Shown here: positions 17,402 to 27,196 of the stretch, piece by piece
Layout: each line of letters starts with the position of its first letter
Numbering within the stretch: position 1 is the stretch's first letter
NCBI GenBank assembly: GCA_900466875.1
Contig: UBNQ01000003.1
Span: forward strand, 193,570 to 257,569
Direction of reading: 5' to 3'
Source of the DNA: Hyphomicrobiales bacterium
GTDB lineage: Bacteria > Pseudomonadota > Alphaproteobacteria > Rhizobiales > Rhizobiaceae
Length of the DNA stretch: 64,000 nt
Translations under genes and position numbers: made by a program
The notes under the pieces: generated by a model
The model's database searches: none
Told to the model about the DNA's origin: nothing
Seen by the model: the letters and a program-made list of their open reading frames with translations, nothing else

Positions 17402-17623
17402 AGGCTGCGGCTCAACACCACAGCCTCCTATCAAGCCTCCCCCCGGCAGCCATGCCGGGTTCGGTTGAGCCGTCCAAGCATCAGCGAAAGCCGATGTGCA
17501 GAGAGGCGAGAGGATCACCCGTAGGGACCGGAAGTCCCGAGAAAACGCCGAAGGCCACGCGAATGCGGAGCCAATTCATCTACCCCATTGAGGTTCCGCA
17601 TTCGTGTGGGCTCTCCGATTTTT
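17402..17623 (+). ncRNA. candidate structured RNA / 5' leader element upstream of the K+/H+ antiporter
   Basis: A dense series of exact helices in a non-coding region. AGGCTG (17402-17407) pairs with CAGCCT (17421-17426). The sequence between them, CGGCTCAAC (17408-17416), pairs with GTTGAGCCG (17464-17472), so the two helices form a pseudoknot or a switch. CCCGGCA/TGCCGGG closes a GCCA loop. CATC-a-GC/GC-c-GATG closes a GAAA tetraloop (17479-17496). GGGAC/GTCCC sits inside GGCG/CGCC (17505-17549). An 18-bp stem, 17555-17572 with 17592-17609, is followed by GATTTTT. I do not recognise the family. It could be a riboswitch-like leader of the antiporter gene (start 217 nt downstream) or a free-standing RNA. 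Confidence 0.45.
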
Positions 17624-17840
17624 GAAATGCTGAAAGCACCAAGGGATGAGACCGTGTTTTTTCCGCCCTGCCCTTCTCTTGCCGGAATTGTTCCTGCCTA
17701 TTGCTTCCAGTAAAGATTCGCTCCGGCCTGTGCCGGATCTGCCCCCGCTCCGACACACGACCCGCGACCGAAAACCGGTTTCGCGACCAGCACGTGCTGC
17801 CCGAGACGGGAGCAAGCGGTAAACGAAGAGGTCGGAGCCT

Positions 17841-19664
<1,824 letters not shown>

Positions 19665-19799
19665 ACTATAGTGGAGAGGGTGCTGCGGCTCTTGGCGCCC
19701 TTGCGTCGGGCCGCAACCATAGTATGGTCCCCCAGTTTCAGCGGTCGGGCGTTTACGGGCGTTCGATCCTATTTCAGCACTCAAGGAGTGGATTAGCCC

Positions 19800-21002
19800 A
19801 TGCCGGCATTCAAGACTATTGACGACATCAGCAGCCCCGCAGGCAAACGCGTCCTCGTGCGCGTCGATCTCAACGTGCCGGTTGCCGATGGAAAGGTGAC
19901 CGACAAGACCCGTATCGAGCGCGTTGCCCCGACGATCCTTGAACTGTCGAAAAAGGGCGCCAAGGTCATCCTGCTTGCACATTTCGGCCGTCCCAAGGGT
20001 GAGCCGGTCGCCGACATGTCGCTGTCGCTCATCGTCCCGGCCATCAACGAAGTGTTCGGCACCAAGATCCTCTTCGCTTCCGACTGCATCGGTCCGGACG
20101 CTGAAAAGGCCGTCGGCTCGATGAAGGACGGCGATATCCTGCTTCTCGAAAACACCCGCTTCCACAAGGGCGAGGAAAAGAACGACGCAGAGTTTACCGA
20201 AGCGCTTGCCGCAAACGGCGATATCTACGTCAACGACGCCTTCTCCGCTGCCCACCGCGCCCATGCCTCGACCGAAGGCCTTGCCCATCACCTTCCCGCC
20301 TATGCCGGCCGCACCATGCAGGCCGAACTTGAGGCGCTGGAAAAGGGTCTCGGCGCACCGGTTCGCCCGACAGTCGCCATCGTCGGCGGCGCCAAGGTTT
20401 CCACCAAGATCGACCTGCTGCAGAACCTGGTGAAGAAGGTCGACGCGCTGGTTATCGGCGGCGGCATGGCCAACACCTTCATCGCGGCCAAGGGCATCAA
20501 TGTCGGCAAGTCGCTTTGCGAACATGATCTCGGCGAAACGGCCAAGGCAATCATGGCAGAAGCCGAAAAGTCCGGCTGCGCCATTGTCCTCCCTGTCGAT
20601 GCCGTCGTCGCCCGCGAGTTCAAGGCCAATGCCGCAAACGAGACCGTCGCCATCGACGCAATCCCGGCAGATGCCATGGCGCTCGACGTCGGTCCGAAGT
20701 CGGTCGAAGCCATCAACGAATGGATCGGCAAGGCCTCCACGCTCGTCTGGAACGGCCCGCTCGGCGCCTTCGAAATCACGCCCTTCGACACGGCGACCGT
20801 CTCTGCTGCCAAGTTCGCGGCAGCACAGACCAAGGCCGGCAAGCTGACATCCGTTGCAGGTGGCGGTGACACGGTCGCTGCCCTCAACCATGCGGGCGTC
20901 GCCGACGACTTCACCTACATCTCGACGGCCGGCGGTGCATTTCTCGAATGGATGGAAGGCAAGGAACTGCCTGGCGTGGCAGTCCTCTCCAAGACCGCCT
21001 GA
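19800..21002 (+). CDS. pgk: phosphoglycerate kinase
   Basis: 400 residues. Transfers phosphate from 1,3-bisphosphoglycerate to ADP in glycolysis, or the reverse in gluconeogenesis. Signature [19 protein letters not shown] near residue 20, substrate residues in HFGRPKG, the hinge and nucleotide site [12 protein letters not shown], and the C-terminal GGGDTVAA are present. AAGGAGTG precedes the ATG. It follows the antiporter on the same strand by 135 nt and is followed by a hairpin terminator before fba. Confidence 0.98.
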   Translation: MPAFKTIDDISSPAGKRVLVRVDLNVPVADGKVTDKTRIERVAPTILELSKKGAKVILLAHFGRPKGEPVADMSLSLIVPAINEVFGTKILFASDCIGPDAEKAVGSMKDGDILLLENTRFHKGEEKNDAEFTEALAANGDIYVNDAFSAAHRAHASTEGLAHHLPAYAGRTMQAELEALEKGLGAPVRPTVAIVGGAKVSTKIDLLQNLVKKVDALVIGGGMANTFIAAKGINVGKSLCEHDLGETAKAIMAEAEKSGCAIVLPVDAVVAREFKANAANETVAIDAIPADAMALDVGPKSVEAINEWIGKASTLVWNGPLGAFEITPFDTATVSAAKFAAAQTKAGKLTSVAGGGDTVAALNHAGVADDFTYISTAGGAFLEWMEGKELPGVAVLSKTA

Positions 21003-21033
21003 TCGGCATTTATCCACAGCTCGTCTACAACCA

Positions 21034-21067
21034 GAATGCGCGGACATAGCTCCGCGCATTCGCGTTT
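21034..21067 (+). terminator. hairpin terminator after pgk
   Basis: GAATGCGCGGA and TCCGCGCATTC form an 11-bp stem with a CATAGC loop, followed by GCGTTTC. The T-run is short, so termination may be partial and leave some read-through into fba. Confidence 0.6.
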
Positions 21068-21097
21068 CAAGAAGGCTTTAAATTTTTTAGATCTTTT

Positions 21098-21124
21098 AAA
21101 CGATTGAATTGAATTCAATCGTTT
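21098..21124. promoter_or_regulatory. 27-bp palindrome upstream of fba
   Basis: AAACGATTGAATT (21098-21110) and AATTCAATCGTTT (21112-21124) are perfect inverted repeats around a single G, in an AT-rich block 76 nt upstream of the aldolase start. Size and symmetry suggest a homodimeric regulator site. The AAACGATT ends resemble LacI-family half sites, but the protein is unknown. No T-run follows, so a terminator role is unlikely. Confidence 0.55.
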
Positions 21125-21199
21125 CAAATATTTAGCCGTGGATTTACTTCCGCCCTACATCTGTTATCGCCTCAGATATCAAGTGTTGGAGATCGACAA

Positions 21200-22225
21200 A
21201 TGACCGAACGTCTGGAAGATATTGCAATCAAGATGGTGTCGAACGGCAAGGGCCTTCTGGCTGCCGACGAGTCCACCGGAACGATCAAAAAGCGCTTCGA
21301 TAGCATCGGGATCGAGTCCACCGAAGACAGCCGCCGCGACTACCGCGAAATGCTCTTCCGCACCGAATCCGCCATGAAGAACTGCATCTCCGGCGTCATC
21401 CTTTATGAGGAAACCCTCTATCAGAAGGCAGCGGACGGCACCCCATTCGTAGACATCATGACCGCCGCCGGTTCCATCCCCGGCATCAAGGTCGATATCG
21501 GCGCCAAGCCGATGGCACTGCACCCGCATGAATTCATTACCGAAGGCCTCGACGGCCTGTATGAGCGCCTGCGCAAATATCGCGAAGCCGGTGCCCGTTT
21601 CGCCAAGTGGCGCGGCGTCATCACCATCGGCGACCAGCGTCCGAGCTGGGGTTCGATCAAGGCCAACTCGCAGTCGCTGGCCCGTTACGCCGCACTCTGC
21701 CAGCAGGCTGAAATCGTCCCGATCGTCGAGCCGGAAGTCATGATGGACGGCACGCCCGGTGACCATGACATCAACCGCTGCGCAGAAGTCACCCAGCACG
21801 TGCTGCAGACCGTCTTCGCCGACCTGTTCGACGCGCGCGTCGATCTCGAAGGCATGATCCTGAAGCCGAACATGGTCATTGATGGTATCAAGGCCCGCAA
21901 GGCTTCCGTCGAGGAAGTCGCCGAGCGCACCGTCAAGGTTCTGAAGGCCACCGTTCCGGCGTCGGTTCCGGGCATCGCTTTCCTCTCGGGCGGTCAGACG
22001 TCGGAAGAAGCAACCGCCCACCTGTCGGCCATGGTTGCCGGTTATGACCTTCCCTGGAAGCTGACCTATTCCTACGGCCGCGCGCTGCAGGAAACGGCTT
22101 TGAAGGCCTGGGGCGGCAAGACCGAGAATGTTGCAGCCGGCCAGCGTGCCTTCCAGCACCGCGCCGAAATGAACACGCTCGCCGCCAAGGGCACGTGGAA
22201 GAAGGACCTCGAGAAGGCGGCCTGA
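21200..22225 (+). CDS. class I fructose-bisphosphate aldolase
   Basis: 341 residues of the eukaryote-type (Schiff-base, metal-independent) class I aldolase family. Characteristic stretches are GKGLLAADESTGTIKKRF, ISGVILYEETLYQKA, ARFAKWRGVI (lysine-arginine of the active site), IVPIVEPEVMMDG and LKPNMVI with the Schiff-base lysine, and AFLSGGQTSEEAT. It cleaves fructose 1,6-bisphosphate into DHAP and G3P, or condenses them for gluconeogenesis. GGAGA precedes the ATG. It has its own upstream palindrome and its own downstream terminator, so it can be controlled separately from pgk. Confidence 0.96.
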   Translation: MTERLEDIAIKMVSNGKGLLAADESTGTIKKRFDSIGIESTEDSRRDYREMLFRTESAMKNCISGVILYEETLYQKAADGTPFVDIMTAAGSIPGIKVDIGAKPMALHPHEFITEGLDGLYERLRKYREAGARFAKWRGVITIGDQRPSWGSIKANSQSLARYAALCQQAEIVPIVEPEVMMDGTPGDHDINRCAEVTQHVLQTVFADLFDARVDLEGMILKPNMVIDGIKARKASVEEVAERTVKVLKATVPASVPGIAFLSGGQTSEEATAHLSAMVAGYDLPWKLTYSYGRALQETALKAWGGKTENVAAGQRAFQHRAEMNTLAAKGTWKKDLEKAA

Positions 22226-22297
22226 TTTAGGCCCTCTCACCGCAATCGTTGCAGCCGGTCCGCCGCCTTATTGAGCGCGGATGCTGCAGGGAGGGAG

Positions 22298-22326
22298 AAA
22301 ACCGCGTCGGCAACGGCGCGGTTTTT
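22298..22326 (+). terminator. Rho-independent terminator of fba
   Basis: AAAACCGCG (22298-22306) pairs with CGCGGTTTT (22317-22325), ending in a run of five T. Clear intrinsic terminator. Confidence 0.85.
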
Positions 22327-22409
22327 CCGTTGATTGATACCATCACAAAGTTTGACTGGTGAGCCGAGGCTCCGCCACCTAGCATCAGCTCCCATCACAG
22401 GAGAATGCC

Positions 22410-23327
22410 ATGCCCACCGTCGAATTCGTCACCGTCGATGTCTTCACTGCCGAACGCTTTACCGGCAACCCGCTTGCCGTGATCACCGATGCCCGCGGCC
22501 TGACTGCCGAGCAGATGCAAGAGATCGCCACCGAGTTCGGTTACTCTGAAAGCACCTTCGTACTGCCGCCGGAAGACCCGGCCAACAGCGCCCGCGTGCG
22601 CATCTTCACGCCGACGCTGGAAGTTCCCTTCGCCGGCCACCCGAATGTCGGCACGGCCTACGTCCTTGGCCAGCAGGCAAGCCTGTTCGGCAAAGCCGTC
22701 GGAGACAGCCTTCGTTTCGAGGAGAAGGCAGGACTGGTCGAGGTCGAATTGAAACGCGACGGCGGCAAAGTCACCGCCACCTCGATCCGCGCGCCAAAAC
22801 CGCTCGAAACCGGAGAGACGGTCGCGGCAGATCTCGTGGCCCGTTGCATCGCGATCGACGCCGCAAATATCCGCACCGATCGCCATGAGCCGATCTTCGC
22901 CTCCGTCGGCCTCGGCTTCGTTCTCGCTGAACTGGCAGACCTCGACGCTCTCGGCCAAGCCCGTCCGGACCTTGCCGTCTTCCGTGAAGCAGTCGCCCGC
23001 CATCCCGGCGATGGCCTCGGCTTCTCCGTGTTTCTCTATGTCCGCGATCCGTCGAAGCCGGACCATATCCGTGCCCGCATGTTCGCGCCGCTCGACGACG
23101 TTCCGGAAGATCCGGCAACCGGCAGCGCATCCGGCGCACTTGCCGCCTATCTCGTCTCCAACAGGCCCGAGGCAGATATCCGCTCCCGACTTACCATCGA
23201 ACAGGGCGTCGAGATGGGCCGCAGAAGCATCATCGAACTCGATGTCAAGAAGCAGCTGGGCAACGTCACCGATGTAAGGATCGCCGGGCGCTCCGTCTTT
23301 GTCATGCGCGGCAGCGTCGAGTGCTGA
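22410..23327 (+). CDS. PhzF family isomerase/epimerase
   Basis: 305 residues, PhzF/DapF-like fold with two similar halves. Key motifs: FTGNPLAVI near residue 18, the catalytic Glu47 in [21 protein letters not shown] in the first half and [15 protein letters not shown] in the second half. Family members isomerise small molecules, as PhzF does in phenazine synthesis, but most genomic copies have unknown substrates, and nothing here suggests phenazines. The stop codon abuts, without gap, the stop codon of a small membrane protein gene on the other strand. Confidence 0.88.
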   Translation: MPTVEFVTVDVFTAERFTGNPLAVITDARGLTAEQMQEIATEFGYSESTFVLPPEDPANSARVRIFTPTLEVPFAGHPNVGTAYVLGQQASLFGKAVGDSLRFEEKAGLVEVELKRDGGKVTATSIRAPKPLETGETVAADLVARCIAIDAANIRTDRHEPIFASVGLGFVLAELADLDALGQARPDLAVFREAVARHPGDGLGFSVFLYVRDPSKPDHIRARMFAPLDDVPEDPATGSASGALAAYLVSNRPEADIRSRLTIEQGVEMGRRSIIELDVKKQLGNVTDVRIAGRSVFVMRGSVEC

Positions 23328-23489
23328 TCAGAAGAACTCGCGCCCCAAAAGCGCAATGGTCCAGATGACGAAAGCCAGAACGGCAAGTTTCCAGAAGTCC
23401 ATGCGACGCTTGAGACCTGGAAAACCCAGCGGTTTCATGATCTGGACGACCATGGCAAGCATGAGCAGGATGGATATTGCTTTTGTCAT
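23328..23489 (-). CDS. small membrane protein (53 aa)
   Basis: A short frame starting MTKAISILLMLAMVVQIMKP with an AGGA six nt before the ATG. Two hydrophobic helices (residues 4-18 and 34-49) are separated by a basic loop (GLKRRMDFWK), and it ends in GREFF. Composition and ribosome site support a real inner-membrane miniprotein; the family is not known to me. Its stop codon is immediately adjacent to the phzF stop in convergent orientation. Confidence 0.65.
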   Translation of the reverse strand: MTKAISILLMLAMVVQIMKPLGFPGLKRRMDFWKLAVLAFVIWTIALLGREFF

Positions 23490-23688
23490 TGTTCATCCTG
23501 CTGCGATCTTTTCGCGTCCCGCCACAGGGTAGACATTTTTAAACGCCACCACAGATAGGCTTTGGGAGGGGCAAACACATCAGCGGCGAGCCCCGACCCT
23601 CGTTACCGTTCCAGCCGTCAGGGCGCAACATGTCCTGTGGCAGGAAACGATCCCATTGATTGTTTGACACGAACCCATTTGTGAGACG

Positions 23689-24960
23689 ATGAGACGAAAC
23701 CTGCTTCCCGTCCTCGCCCTTTTATCCGGTACGCTCTTCCTTTTCCTCGGCAATGGCCTTCAGGGCCTGCTTCTCCCCTTGAGGGGAACACTGGAAGGTT
23801 ACTCCAACGAAACGCTGGGCCTTCTCGGTACGACCTGGGCGGCTGGATTTGTCATCGGCTGTTTTGTTGCCCCGAACGTGGTCCGCAGGATTGGCCATGT
23901 CCGCGCCTTCTCGGGCTTCCTCGCGCTGATCTGCCTGAACGTATTGCTGACCGGCCTTCTGGTGGATCAGACTGCCTGGCTGACCTTGCGGGCGATCACC
24001 GGCTTCTGCACCGCCGGCACGTCGATGATCATCGAGAGCTGGCTGAACGAGCGTGCGACGCCGGAAAACCGCGGCACGATCTTCTCCTTCTACATTTCCA
24101 TTACGCTGTTCGGCGTCGTCGGCGGCCAGATGCTGGTCCCCTTCTCCGACGTGACGACGACAACGCTGTTCATGATCTGCGGCATCCTCTACAGCATCGC
24201 CGCACTTCCCACGACCTTGTCCAAGGCAGCCTCGCCACAGCCGCTCAAACGCGCCAGACTGGATCTGAAGGGGCTGTTCAAGAACTCGCCCATATCCTGC
24301 ATCGGCATTTTGCTGATCGGGATCGCCAACGGCGCATACGGCACGCTGGCGGCGGTCTTTGCCAGTCGCGCCGGCCTCTCCCAGGGAGCCGTTGCAGCAA
24401 TGGTGACGATCACCATCTTCGCCGGTGCGATCATGCAGTTTCCCGCAGGCCGCCTGTCCGACCGCATGGACCGGCGACATGTTCTGGCCGGTCTCTCCGC
24501 AGCCGCGGCACTGGCGGGACTATTCGTCGCCGTGATACGGCCGACGGACGCCTACGGCATCATCGTCCTGGTCGCGATCTACGGCGCCGCGGCGAACGCG
24601 CTTTATCCGATCGCCGTTGCCCATGCGAACGACTTTGCCGCGCCAGAGGACTTCGTAAAAGTTTCCGGAGGGCTGCTGCTGCTCTACGGCATCGGCACCA
24701 TCATCGGCCCGACGCTCGGCGGTCCCGTCATGACCTGGGCTGGCCCCTATGCCCTCTTCCTTGTGACCGCGATCGCGCATATGCTGATCACCGCCTACGC
24801 CATCATCCGCAGCCGCCAGCGTGCACCGGTACCGGCAGAACACCGTGATGCCTATACGGTCGCTCCCGCCGCAACCTCACCGATGACGACGCCGGAAAGT
24901 ATTGCGCTCGACCCGCGGTCAGTCCCGGCCGAAGGCACGACAGACGATCGGAGAAACTGA
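23689..24960 (+). CDS. MFS transporter (YcaD-like)
   Basis: 423 residues, 12 predicted membrane helices of the Major Facilitator Superfamily. It has the inter-helix 2-3 motif variant NVVRRIGHVRAF, the block ITGFCTAGTSMIIESWLNERATPENRG typical of the YcaD/ putative amino-acid-permease MFS group, and GRLSDRMDRR at the central loop. The C-terminal 50 residues are hydrophilic. Substrate unknown. It is followed by the DUF1192 gene after 2 nt, so the two are co-transcribed. The ATG has only a weak GAGACG before it. Confidence 0.88.
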   Translation: MRRNLLPVLALLSGTLFLFLGNGLQGLLLPLRGTLEGYSNETLGLLGTTWAAGFVIGCFVAPNVVRRIGHVRAFSGFLALICLNVLLTGLLVDQTAWLTLRAITGFCTAGTSMIIESWLNERATPENRGTIFSFYISITLFGVVGGQMLVPFSDVTTTTLFMICGILYSIAALPTTLSKAASPQPLKRARLDLKGLFKNSPISCIGILLIGIANGAYGTLAAVFASRAGLSQGAVAAMVTITIFAGAIMQFPAGRLSDRMDRRHVLAGLSAAAALAGLFVAVIRPTDAYGIIVLVAIYGAAANALYPIAVAHANDFAAPEDFVKVSGGLLLLYGIGTIIGPTLGGPVMTWAGPYALFLVTAIAHMLITAYAIIRSRQRAPVPAEHRDAYTVAPAATSPMTTPESIALDPRSVPAEGTTDDRRN

Positions 24961-24962
24961 AG

Positions 24963-25154
24963 ATGTCATTTTTCGACGATGACCGCCCGGCGAAGAAAAT
25001 CGCCCACGAGATCGGCTCCGATCTTTCCATGCTGTCGGTGGGCGATCTGGATGCCCGAATCGATCTTCTCAAGCAGGAGATCACCCGGTTGGAGGCCGAC
25101 CGGCAGAAGAAGCAGGCAGGCAAAATGGCCGCCGACAGTTTCTTTAAGAAGTGA
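24963..25154 (+). CDS. DUF1192 protein
   Basis: 63 residues: MSFFDDDRPAKK at the N-terminus, followed by LSMLSVGDLDARIDLLKQEI and a short coiled coil, the DUF1192 signature found throughout alphaproteobacteria. Cytosolic, function unknown. GGAGAAACTGAAG precedes the ATG. It is the second gene of the MFS operon and is followed by the CtrA box and the candidate small RNA, upstream of rcdA. Confidence 0.88.
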   Translation: MSFFDDDRPAKKIAHEIGSDLSMLSVGDLDARIDLLKQEITRLEADRQKKQAGKMAADSFFKK

Positions 25155-25190
25155 GCAGATCCGAAAATACCCAAGTAAAACCTGGGGATT

Positions 25191-25205
25191 TTAAGTGGAT
25201 ATTAA
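25191..25205. promoter_or_regulatory. CtrA box (TTAA-N7-TTAA) before the candidate sRNA
   Basis: TTAAGTGGATATTAA is an exact match to the CtrA recognition pattern. Its second half-site falls at the -35 position of a predicted promoter (-10 CATTAT at 25217-25222), the usual placement for CtrA activation. Confidence 0.6.
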
Positions 25206-25228
25206 TCATTAACAGACATTATCGAACC

Positions 25229-25327
25229 GTCCAGGCTTCCTGGACTCAGACAGTTTCACCACCCGGCGAATGGTCTGATTTCTCCCTGTTTTACCTTGAG
25301 AGCCGCCTTTCCGCGGCTCTTCTTTTT
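25229..25327 (+). ncRNA. candidate trans-acting small RNA, CtrA-controlled
   Basis: About 100 nt with three exact hairpins: GTCCAGG-CTT-CCTGGAC (25229-25245), TCAGAC/GTCTGA (25246-25251 with 25273-25278), and a terminator AGAGCCGC-CTTTCC-GCGGCTCT followed by TCTTTTTT (25299-25327). The single-stranded linker TTTCTCCCTGTTTT can pair with Shine-Dalgarno sequences, a common rhizobial sRNA seed type. A perfect CtrA box and a -10-like CATTAT sit upstream at promoter spacing. The alternative is that it is only the 3' UTR and terminator of the MFS-DUF1192 operon. Confidence 0.5.
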
Positions 25328-25448
25328 TCTGCACCCCTCAAAACCGCGTCAACGGGCCGTGCAATGGCACTTCGCAGCCCTCTTGCGATCAGTGGAAATG
25401 TGTTCCAAAACAAGAACATCCGCACCGGTTTACCGCTTCTTGTGGGTA

Positions 25449-25463
25449 TTAACCTTTCCTTAA
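25449..25463. promoter_or_regulatory. CtrA box upstream of rcdA
   Basis: TTAACCTTTCCTTAA, an exact TTAA-N7-TTAA, lies about 120 nt before the rcdA start, with an ATTATAA -10-like element (25484-25490) downstream. Control of rcdA by CtrA is known in Caulobacter, so this site is likely functional. Confidence 0.75.
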
Positions 25464-25581
25464 TAAACGCCTTGCGGATTTCCATTATAAAGATCATGTT
25501 CAAGTCAATGAGGGCGGCGATGGAACTTTTCGCTACATCCCGCCATTGCCTCATCGTGATTGCGTTAGCAGGATGACATTC

Positions 25582-26094
25582 ATGCAGGAACAGGGTTTGA
25601 ATACCGTCAATTTCGCCGGCCGCGCCGCGAATTCCTCGCAGTTCAAGGTACTTTACACCGAGGGCATGGCCCTGGTGGAAGAGACTGCGACCTATCTGGA
25701 CGGAACGGGCCGCGCCGCGTCGAAAGTACTGCCGCGCATTGCATCCGTACTTTACGCCGCAGAATCTATGCGCCTGACGACCCGTCTGATGCAGATGGCA
25801 TCGTGGCTGTTGCTGCAGCGCGCCGTCAACAACGGCGAGATGTCGAAGGATCAGGTTCTGGCCGAAAAGAACAAGGTCCGCCTCGACGGCTTCAACGTTG
25901 ATCGCAATGCGCCAGGCTGGAACGAACTTCCGGAAGGTTTCCGCGATCTCGTCGAGCGCTCGTTGCGCCTGCAGAACCGCGTCGCCCTTCTCGACCGCGA
26001 GATCTATCGCCCGTCTGACGCAGTTGCCGTTCCGGACAATGAAAACAGCGTCCGCTCGCAGTTGAACCTGCTGCAGACGGCATTCGGCAACTGA
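25582..26094 (+). CDS. rcdA: RcdA-like protease adaptor (DUF1465)
   Basis: 170 residues of the DUF1465/RcdA family: LYTEGMALVEETATYLDG, ESMRLTTRLMQMASWLLLQRAV and NNGEMSKDQVLAEK are the conserved blocks. In Caulobacter RcdA delivers CtrA and other substrates to ClpXP at the cell pole. The ATG at 25582 is favoured because AGGA stands 8 nt upstream; the ATG at 25573 overlaps that site. A CtrA box upstream suggests feedback between CtrA and its own degradation adaptor. It is convergent with the P-loop protein gene downstream. Confidence 0.85.
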   Translation: MQEQGLNTVNFAGRAANSSQFKVLYTEGMALVEETATYLDGTGRAASKVLPRIASVLYAAESMRLTTRLMQMASWLLLQRAVNNGEMSKDQVLAEKNKVRLDGFNVDRNAPGWNELPEGFRDLVERSLRLQNRVALLDREIYRPSDAVAVPDNENSVRSQLNLLQTAFGN

Positions 26095-26619
26095 TCAGAG
26101 ATCGTTTACTCGATCCAGATATTCGATAATTTCGGTGCGGCTTCCAAGCCGCACTTTTTCGTTCGGAAACTCTTCGAACATGCGGATATGGCTTTCAAAC
26201 GAACTCCAGTTGTTCCGCCGCTCCCGATATTTCGACACCCAGTCGATCAGTTCTTCGAAGCTCTCGTCGCTTTCCCCGCGCTGCTTGCCCCTCGCCCTGA
26301 TACTGGCAATGCATTCATCTTCCGGAAGATCGAGAAACACCAGCATGGTCGTGCGTGGCAGGATGACATTGATCAGCCAGCCATAGACACCTTCGATGAG
26401 CCATCTGGATGTCAGCGAGAGCTGCCGCACCTCCTCGATCACGATGGCCTTGTCCCTGGCAATGCCGTGCGGCCCCGGCTGCCAATGGACATCGTCGAGA
26501 TGAACGGGAGCACGGTCGAGAGCCAATGACAGCCGTCTCGCAAGCCAGGTCTTTCCCGAACCGCCATTGCCCATGATCGCCACCCGGCGAAGATGCTCGA
26601 ATTCCTTGTCTTTTGTCAT
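26095..26619 (-). CDS. adenylate kinase-like P-loop protein (FlaR/topology modulation type)
   Basis: 174 residues with Walker A GNGGSGKT (17-24), a substrate-like loop HLDDVHWQPG, a lid region and LVFLDLPEDECIASIRARGKQRGESDE. This places it in the AAA/adenylate-kinase-like group often labelled DNA topology modulation protein FlaR. It is a small cytosolic nucleotide-binding kinase-like protein with unknown substrate. The start is set at MTKDKEFEHLRRVAIMG; a longer frame runs upstream into the rpmE terminator and is not credible. It lies downstream of rpmE on the same strand, beyond the terminator. Confidence 0.78.
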   Translation of the reverse strand: MTKDKEFEHLRRVAIMGNGGSGKTWLARRLSLALDRAPVHLDDVHWQPGPHGIARDKAIVIEEVRQLSLTSRWLIEGVYGWLINVILPRTTMLVFLDLPEDECIASIRARGKQRGESDESFEELIDWVSKYRERRNNWSSFESHIRMFEEFPNEKVRLGSRTEIIEYLDRVNDL

Positions 26620-26654
26620 GACACACCCCCACAGCCCTGCCACGACACAAAACG

Positions 26655-26685
26655 AAAAAAGCCCGGCTTGCGCCAGGCTTTTTTT
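26655..26685 (-). terminator. Rho-independent terminator of rpmE
   Basis: AAAAAAGCC (26655-26663) and GGCTTTTTT pair around an inner GGC-TTGC-GCC hairpin, followed by T residues on either strand. On the minus strand it closes rpmE and lies just before the P-loop gene. Confidence 0.8.
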
Positions 26686-26707
26686 GGGTCCGCCAACGTT
26701 AAGGCTA

Positions 26708-26929
26708 TTAGAGGCCGAGGCCGCCGAAACGCTTGTTGAACTTGGAAACGCGACCGCCACGGTCCATCAGCTGCTGGTTACCGCCGGTCCAGGCCGGATG
26801 GGACTTCGGGTCGATTTCAAGGTTCATGGTGTCACCGGCCGAACCCCACGTAGAGAAGGTTTCGTATTCGGTGCCATCGGTCATGACGACCTTGATCTTG
26901 TGGTATTCGGGATGAATGTCAGCCTTCAT
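26708..26929 (-). CDS. rpmE: 50S ribosomal protein L31, zinc-free type
   Basis: 73 residues starting [20 protein letters not shown], the alphaproteobacterial L31 start; AGGA lies about 9 nt before the ATG at 26929. A longer frame begins 10 codons upstream but lacks family support. The protein has no cysteine at all, so it is the C-minus (zinc-independent) form of L31. It has its own terminator and is divergent from the ABC exporter gene. Confidence 0.95.
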   Translation of the reverse strand: MKADIHPEYHKIKVVMTDGTEYETFSTWGSAGDTMNLEIDPKSHPAWTGGNQQLMDRGGRVSKFNKRFGGLGL

Positions 26930-27196
26930 GTCGATATTCCTGCTCTGCGGGGTCTCCATGCCGCATTTGCGATCACCGACCCTCTTTAATCAATGAAGCC
27001 GTAGACCAGCACGGTCACGGCTTCCCAATTCGATGCGGAGCCTATACAGGAAGGTCGCGACTAGCACAAGTACCCGCAAGGCCAAGATAAGAGGGCCTCT
27101 ACAGCGTTCTTTGCCCCACATCAATGGCGAGCAGCGAACGGTGAAATATTAGAGTTCGCGTATTGTAAAAATGACGATGCGCAAGCAGGAGATCCC

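Noticed and set aside
17246-17815. Minus-strand frames of 79-98 codons in the gap before the antiporter
   Set aside because: No ribosome site and composition unlike neighbouring genes; they overlap the structured RNA element.
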